Assembly (NCBI GenBank): GCA_050010535.1
Contig: JBEKKT010000004.1
Coordinates: 7,528 to 71,527 of the forward strand
Source: JAJRAG01 sp050010535
Lineage (GTDB): Archaea; Thermoplasmatota; Thermoplasmata; Methanomassiliicoccales; JACIVX01
Direction: 5' to 3'
DNA length: 64,000 nucleotides
Shown: piece after piece, positions 59,438 through 64,000 of the stretch
Numbering within the stretch: position 1 is the first letter of the stretch
Layout: every line of letters starts with the position of its first letter
Notes under the pieces: generated by a model
Seen by the model: the letters and a program-made list of their open reading frames with translations, nothing else
Told to the model about the DNA's origin: nothing
Database searches by the model: none
Translations under genes and position numbers: made by a program

Positions 59438-59962
59438 ATGGCTAAACAATTCGCCAAGTCCTTCCTGGTGAACGGCGACGTGGATGCGCTCTTCGACGCT
59501 GCGGAGAAGTTCCTTGTCGCAAAGGGCTTTACTGTCACCAGCAGCCAGAAGCCTGGAGCTATCATCGCTACCCGAGGCACCAAGGTGGGTTCATATATTT
59601 CCACAAGAATGGAAGACCAGTCGACCTCCCTTAAGGTTGATTTCGCGCAGCAGGGAGATCAAATCCATGTTGGGTGCAACTACAACATTTACGTCGTCGG
59701 TCTGATGAACGCCAGCGACAGGATGTTCCTCGAAAGCGAGGTCGAGCAGATGAAGATGAACCTCTTGTCGGCCGCGCAGATCGGAACGAAGATCGAGCAA
59801 CCGATGCCAGAACCAGTCGAGGTCGTAAAACCTCAACCTGAAGAGCAGCCGCGTCCAGTGGACTACACTGTCGAGCTCGAGAAACTCGCCAAGCTCCGGG
59901 ACAAGGGGATAATAACTGACAAGGATTTCAACGCGAAGAAGAAGCAACTCCTTGGCCTTTAA
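59438..59962 (+). CDS. SHOCT-domain protein
   Basis: The 174-residue protein has an N-terminal alpha/beta domain (FLVNGDVDALFDAAEKFLVA, GFTVTSSQKPGAIIATRG), a Pro/Glu linker, and a C-terminal SHOCT helix pair (LEKLAKLRDKGIITDKDFNA, KKKQLLGL). SHOCT modules are thought to aid oligomerisation. ATG 59438 fits the TATA distance, giving a leaderless transcript; an ATG at 59393 is upstream in frame but lies before the TATA box. The function is unknown. Confidence 0.78.
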   Translation: MAKQFAKSFLVNGDVDALFDAAEKFLVAKGFTVTSSQKPGAIIATRGTKVGSYISTRMEDQSTSLKVDFAQQGDQIHVGCNYNIYVVGLMNASDRMFLESEVEQMKMNLLSAAQIGTKIEQPMPEPVEVVKPQPEEQPRPVDYTVELEKLAKLRDKGIITDKDFNAKKKQLLGL

Positions 59963-60202
59963 AGATGAGTGGGTAGCGCTCGAATGCTGCTGATCAAACC
60001 TAGAGGATTCGCCAATGAGTCAAGGCTGACCCATCGTCATCCCGTTTCATGAAATGCAGTGGCCAGTTCACGCCAGATTTCCCAGAACGCAATGACGTTA
60101 TACTGGAGATTGAGACCCTGAATTCAGCACCGGAAACCGCGTACAAATTGACAGCTGTTTTTAAATAACCTCGATTCTCCTCCGTACCAATTGGGAGTAA
60201 TC

Positions 60203-60978
60203 ATGGAGTTGTCCGACGACGTCAAGTTTCGGAAATTGAGAAGATTCAACGGCGCCATGGGAGTGATCCATTTCATCCAAGGCGCGCTGATGTTAGCGCT
60301 GAGCAGCAACTACTCGCTTCCGATCAAGTCCAGTTTCCTGCAATATGACCCTATGACGAAGTCGATTGCCCCTGTCCGTGCACTTTAATCAACGTACCGA
60401 TCGGACCGGCCGTCGCGATGTTCCTGTTCATTTCTGCGATCGCTCACTTCTCGGTCTCGACCTTCGGGTACAGGTGGTACGTCAGAAAGCTTCAGAGCCA
60501 CATAAATCCCGCAAGATGGTATGAGTATATGCTCAGTTCGTCGGTAATGCTTGTTGTGATAGCAATGCTGTCTGGCCTGTTTGACATATCTGCGCTGGTT
60601 CTCCTGTTCGCCTTGAATGCGACGATGAACCTATTCGGATTAATGATGGAACTCCACAATCAGACGACTCCAAAGACGGATTGGACTGCCTTCATTTTCG
60701 GCAGCTTTGCTGGAGGAGTTGCATGGATCGCGGTCTTGATATACTTCTTCGGAGCGTTCGTTTCGAGCTCGACCACCATACCACTGTTTCTCATCGGCAT
60801 CATCGCCTCACTCCTGTTCTTCTGGTGCACTTTCCCGGTGAATATGATCCTGCAGTATAGGAAGGTGGGGAAGTGGAGGGACTACTTGTGCGGCGAGAGG
60901 GCATACGTGATCCTGAGCCTCGTGTCGAAATCGCTGCTTGCCTGGCAGGTCTGGGCGGGAACGTTAAGGGGGGCGTAA
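60203..60978 (+). pseudogene. Heliorhodopsin gene with one frameshift
   Basis: The first frame (ELSDDVKFRKLRRFNGAMGV to IAPVRAL, stop TAA 60386-60388) is the first helix of a heliorhodopsin. After a one-base loss near 60375 the rest follows in another frame: NVPIGPAVAMFLFISAIAHF, NPARWYEYMLSSSVM with the counterion Glu, LQYRKVGKWRDYLCGERAYV, and LSLVSKSLLAWQVWAG with the retinal lysine in the last helix. The seven-helix protein would have about 258 residues. One restored C (GTCC to GTCCC) repairs it. TATA-like TTTTTAAATA lies about 40 bases upstream. Heliorhodopsins bind retinal with inverted membrane topology and their role is unclear. Confidence 0.85.
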
Positions 60979-61060
60979 CTGGTATGGCGAGAATTACATG
61001 GTCACGGGTTTCGGCCGACCGTGATGGAGCGTTTCCTCACACTCTGTATTTCATATCATA

Positions 61061-62296
61061 GTGTGCATATATCTGGTGAGGTGGACGACTGTCACAATCG
61101 GACTGGTTTCTTTCGGCACAAGGGCAGATCGCGGCTGGGGTGTTCGGGTTCATTCCCTGCTTCTGATGGCTTCCTCCTTCTCATCTGTCCGGGTCTTTCA
61201 CACTGAACCTAGCGACCCAACAGACGAACAAGGTCTTGTTGGAAACTCGATCCTATCAGATACTCCCAACACCGAGGCGACCCACGTCCCTTCACCTGAG
61301 ACGACGCGAACTTCGATGTCCAGATTCGTACACTACTACAGAAACGATGTTCCTACGGTCGCTCGGGAAGTGGCGTCGCAGTACGCAGACGAAATCTCGT
61401 GTCTTCAGATCGAGAGTCTCGATCTAATGTTTCTGACAAAGGCGTTCGGTGACTCGAAATTGCCGGTTGTCCTCGACGAACACAACGTCTACTGGAACAT
61501 GCTGAAATACGGGATATTCGACTCTCCTTTCTTTCGCGGAAAGATAGGGGGAACCAGAGTTGCCAGGGGAACATTGGGCCCATGGCTACTAAGAAGAGCT
61601 AGACAATTCGAAAGAAATGCGATCGAGAAAGCAGCAAAGGTAATCGTGACATCAGAAGTTGACGGCGAGATCATTGCTAAGGAGATACCTTCCACGAGAC
61701 CCAAATTGACAGTCATACCCAACTGTGTAGATGTGCGCACATACGCGCTGACCCAGGTTAACCTCTCAGCTGAACCCTACAGCAGAAAAGTTGTATTTGT
61801 CGGAAGGCTGGATTACGAGGCCAATGCCGACGCCGTCCGAATCATATGCGACGAAATCGCCCCGAGATTCGGAAACACGGTGAGATTTCAGATCGTGGGT
61901 GGCCCCATCCCACCTCTGAGCAAGTACCCAAGCAATGTCGAGTTCCTGGGAATAGTCCGAGACATCAGACCGATATTGCAGGATGCTGACGTTTGCATTG
62001 CCCCTCTCAGATTCGGCAGCGGTACGAGGATCAAGATCATCGAGTACCTGGCAATGGGAAAGCCAGTCGTCACTACGCCAGTAGGTTGCGAGGGTCTTGC
62101 GGTCGAGGACGGACGCAACATCCTTGTCGCGCAGGACCCGGCAGACCAGGCCAGGCAGATACAACAGACCTTGGACGACCGGCAATTCGCCAGCAGCATC
62201 GGAAGGGAAGGAAGGAGGCTCGCCGAAGAAAAATACGACTGGCGCGTCTACGTCCCGCGTCTCAGATCGCTGTACGAGTCGATAGATGCGATTTAA
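61061..62296 (+). CDS. Glycosyltransferase, GT4 (GT-B) family
   Basis: The protein has a readable GT-B C-terminal half: KVVFVGRLDYEANADAVRII, RFQIVGGPIPPLSKYPSNVEF, LGIVRDIRPILQDADVCIAP and the nucleotide-sugar site GSGTRIKIIEYLAMGKPVVT. The N-terminal half is less typical but has GLVSFGTRADRGWGVRVHSL and LDEHNVYWNMLKYG. The start is unclear: the frame is open from GTG 61061, and the natural start may be nearer to TIGLVSFGT, behind GTGAGGTGG. It may act in surface glycan or lipid glycosylation. It stands alone. Confidence 0.85.
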   Translation: MCIYLVRWTTVTIGLVSFGTRADRGWGVRVHSLLLMASSFSSVRVFHTEPSDPTDEQGLVGNSILSDTPNTEATHVPSPETTRTSMSRFVHYYRNDVPTVAREVASQYADEISCLQIESLDLMFLTKAFGDSKLPVVLDEHNVYWNMLKYGIFDSPFFRGKIGGTRVARGTLGPWLLRRARQFERNAIEKAAKVIVTSEVDGEIIAKEIPSTRPKLTVIPNCVDVRTYALTQVNLSAEPYSRKVVFVGRLDYEANADAVRIICDEIAPRFGNTVRFQIVGGPIPPLSKYPSNVEFLGIVRDIRPILQDADVCIAPLRFGSGTRIKIIEYLAMGKPVVTTPVGCEGLAVEDGRNILVAQDPADQARQIQQTLDDRQFASSIGREGRRLAEEKYDWRVYVPRLRSLYESIDAI

Positions 62297-62384
62297 CTGC
62301 TAAACTGACTGAATCCCAGTTCCGCGTTTGATCTCGCTATTTATCCCATCAGGGCAGCAACATTAAATCCAATCGTCTTCCTAG

Positions 62385-62630
62385 ATGCCATTCATGAGGA
62401 CCTTCACGAAGAAAGAGCTTGCTGAGTTCAATGGCAGGAACGGGAAACCGACATACGTTGCCGTCAATGGCAAGGTGTACGACGTCACAAAGAGCGAGCA
62501 ATGGGAGGATGGGGAGCACCAGTACATGCACAATGCCGGCCAAGATCAATCGGACGCGATCAGTGACGCGCCTCACGATCCAGATGTCCTTGAGAGGTAT
62601 CCAGTCGTCGGAGCCTTGACAAATGAGTGA
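62385..62630 (+). CDS. Cytochrome b5-like heme/steroid-binding protein
   Basis: The 81-residue protein fits the small cytochrome b5-like family: FTKKELAEFNGRNGKPTYVA, VNGKVYDVTKSEQWEDGEHQ, and ERYPVVGAL at the end. The histidine in GEHQYMHNAGQD may be a heme ligand. Its function in archaea is unknown. ATG 62394 is an alternative start. TATA-like CTATTTATCC lies about 40 bases upstream. Confidence 0.85.
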   Translation: MPFMRTFTKKELAEFNGRNGKPTYVAVNGKVYDVTKSEQWEDGEHQYMHNAGQDQSDAISDAPHDPDVLERYPVVGALTNE

Positions 62631-62718
62631 GAATGAGAACGCGTAGATCATGAGTTATCCCACTGAGCGGTTCCATGTACTGAGAGATGCCGGCCAGTTC
62701 ATCGTGCGTGATGCTCGA

Positions 62719-62949
62719 TCATTTGTTCTTGGACGCGCGGTGAATAGCAAGCCTTAGGATGTTCAGCATGCAGGGTTCAGCATAGGACCCTTTTCTGGTC
62801 CTGAGCTCCTCATACATTGCAGTCGCATTCCTTCCCTTGAGGTCCTGGACCGAACTGACGCCCAGCGACCAAAGCGCTTCAGCAGCGTTCTCATTCACCC
62901 CAGGTATCTTCATTAGCTCTGCTATGATGGCCTTTTTGTCAGTGTCCAT
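62719..62949 (-). CDS. Cdd1-like helix-hairpin-helix protein
   Basis: The 76-residue protein has the HhH core MKIPGVNENAAEALWSLGVS and SVQDLKGRNATAMYEELRTR, then CMLNILRLAIHRA. This is the pattern of the small Cdd1/pathogenicity-locus family, which is probably DNA-binding. It lies downstream of the SPFH gene on the same strand. Confidence 0.82.
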   Translation of the reverse strand: MDTDKKAIIAELMKIPGVNENAAEALWSLGVSSVQDLKGRNATAMYEELRTRKGSYAEPCMLNILRLAIHRASKNK

Positions 62950-63015
62950 GAAGACCGCTGCCTTTTTGAATGTGGAGACTGTCTGGAACGAGAAGAGGTA
63001 CCACTTGATGGCAGG

Positions 63016-64000
63016 TCATTCAGCACCTTTCCCTTCATCGATGAGTTTCGCGAGCCTGTCCTTCTTCGCCAGCTCCGTGATCTCCTCCAGCTCTTCTTTC
63101 TCCTTCGCCATCGACTCTTCAAGGGACCTCAAGTCCTTTCTGAGCTCTTCCGGGGTAGGGATGGGTCCGAGGATGACATCTGCTGTGCCGACCGCCTTCT
63201 CAACGTCCTCCATCTTAGTGACTTCCCTCGCAGGTGTTTGCCGGCCAACCCCGAGATACTCGGAGATGCCCTCGACCACTCTCGTCAATTCGAACGGGAA
63301 TATGAACTTCGTCGCCGGACCAGCACCCAGTCCCTTCAACGTATCGAGAGAGAGCACGGTCAATGCCTTCGAATCCAACGGTGCGGCACCTACCGAAAGT
63401 ATGCGCAGCTTCTGGGCGTCACCCTGGCTGCGAAGGATGATAGCAAGCCTCTCCCCTTCCGCCTCAAGAATCTTGGCCTGCCTCAGACCTTCGGCCTGGA
63501 GGATCCTCGATCTCTTCTCGCCTTCGGCGTTCAATATCGCGGCTCTCTTCTGACCATCTGCTTTCAGTATGGCCGCCCTTCTGAGCCGCTCCGCCGAGGT
63601 CTGCTCCTCCATAGCCTCCTTGACCCTCGAGGCTGGATCGACCTCCCTTATCTCGACCGCCTCAACCTTGACTCCCCACTTGTCCGTAGCCTCGTCAAGA
63701 ACATCTCGTAGATGTAGATTGATCTTCTCCCTGTTCGAGAGTATCTCGTCCAGCTCCATGTCACCTATGATCGACCTCAGCGTCGTTTGTGCGAGATAGA
63801 TAGTTGCGGTCCGATAGTTCGTGACCTGGAAGAAGGCCTTCACTGGATCGATGACTTTTGTATAGATGATCGCGTCGACATTTGTTGGAGAGTTGTCCTT
63901 CGTTATGACTTCCTGTCTCGGGACGTCCAGGACCTGGGTACGCAGATCAATCTTCACCACTTCATTGATCAAAGGCGTCACGTAGTTGAAGCCCTGATTC
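63016..64000 (-). CDS. SPFH/Band 7 (stomatin-like) protein, N-terminus beyond the window
   Basis: At least 328 residues are present; the frame continues past the window edge (NQGFNYVTPLINEVVKI at the boundary). The SPFH domain shows LRTQVLDVPRQEVITKDNSP, VDAIIYTKVIDPVKAFFQV, LRSIIGDMELDEILSNREKI and KWGVKVEAVEIREVDP. A long charged coiled coil follows (AILKADGQKRAAILNAEGEK), then LILRS-type turns and a charged C-terminal tail (KEKEELEEITELAKKD). Such proteins form membrane scaffolds, often with an NfeD partner protease; none is visible here. Confidence 0.92.
   Translation of the reverse strand, partial: NQGFNYVTPLINEVVKIDLRTQVLDVPRQEVITKDNSPTNVDAIIYTKVIDPVKAFFQVTNYRTATIYLAQTTLRSIIGDMELDEILSNREKINLHLRDVLDEATDKWGVKVEAVEIREVDPASRVKEAMEEQTSAERLRRAAILKADGQKRAAILNAEGEKRSRILQAEGLRQAKILEAEGERLAIILRSQGDAQKLRILSVGAAPLDSKALTVLSLDTLKGLGAGPATKFIFPFELTRVVEGISEYLGVGRQTPAREVTKMEDVEKAVGTADVILGPIPTPEELRKDLRSLEESMAKEKEELEEITELAKKDRLAKLIDEGKGAE

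Noticed and set aside
14254..60388. A full reassignment of UAG to an amino acid in this genome
   Set aside because: eL39 ends at TAG at its universal length, HMGR ends at TAG before a separate enzyme in the same frame, and TAG ends about ten intact genes. Partial readthrough remains possible and is listed as a finding.

Overview
The window is archaeal chromosome, most likely from the Thermoplasmatota (Thermoplasmata-type Euryarchaeota). The information-processing genes are archaeal: eS19, eL39, eL31, aIF6, PDCD5, SRP54, TrmY, archaeal-type LeuRS and PheT. Promoters have TATA boxes, often 25-30 bases from a start codon, and one tRNA gene has an archaeal bulge-helix-bulge intron. The separate LplB-LplA lipoate ligase, the DUF6015 protein and a heliorhodopsin point to Thermoplasmata; this assignment is inference. 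No phage, insertion sequence, CRISPR array or integrase was seen, so this is ordinary chromosome with an unusual number of decayed accessory genes.

Layout. 1-4.6 kb: ferredoxin-dependent 2-oxoacid oxidoreductases (porD end, porA, porB, iorA, iorB). 4.6-5.8 kb: a broken ATP-NAD kinase gene. 6-7.3 kb: a short FtsZ homologue and a ribbon-helix-helix regulator whose promoter carries four copies of GTCATAC. 7.5-11.5 kb: leuS, an MMPL transporter remnant and ubiX. 11.6-13.5 kb: eS19-PDCD5-eL39-eL31-aIF6. 13.6-17.3 kb: a metallo-hydrolase, a zinc-ribbon membrane protein, DUF373 and mptE. 17.5-24.7 kb: a peptide ABC transporter with a PKD-containing binding protein. 24.7-28.8 kb: membrane proteins, a site-2 protease, a small zinc-ribbon protein and a broken cupin gene. 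28.8-32.8 kb: anaerobic ribonucleotide reductase, a divergent regulator and an AIR-synthase-like protein.

33.2-39.3 kb: a hydrolase, then a lipoate-dependent 2-oxoacid dehydrogenase island (lipA, E1 alpha, E1 beta, E2, facing lplB-lplA). 39.3-43 kb: a thioredoxin/ferredoxin-thioredoxin reductase pair, MarC, an ACT protein, a methyltransferase and an AhpD-like protein. 43.3 kb: tRNA-Ala with a D-loop intron, then purB. 44.9-48.4 kb: a GvpD-like ATPase, two paralogous winged-helix regulators with a shared promoter motif, and a coiled-coil protein. 48.5 kb: a predicted small structured RNA, then srp54, trmY and a PPAT-NTPase fusion. 51.8-58.3 kb: Cys-rich small proteins, tRNA-Ser, pheT, then glycerate kinase, hydroxyacid dehydrogenase and HMG-CoA reductase, and tRNA-Ile. 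58.5-64 kb: a broken zinc-ribbon membrane protein, a SHOCT protein, a frameshifted heliorhodopsin, a glycosyltransferase, a cytochrome b5-like protein, a Cdd1-like protein and an SPFH protein cut by the window edge.

POR/IOR and an oxygen-independent ribonucleotide reductase lie near a lipoyl-dependent dehydrogenase and its whole cofactor supply, which suggests a flexible, probably facultative heterotroph that takes up peptides. The points most worth checking are the tRNA-Ala D-loop intron with a complete bulge-helix-bulge, the promoter-hairpin-U-tract small RNA before srp54, repeated in-frame UAG codons in accessory genes, the truncated FtsZ with its regulator, and candidate non-AUG start codons on srp54, dppB and a winged-helix gene.
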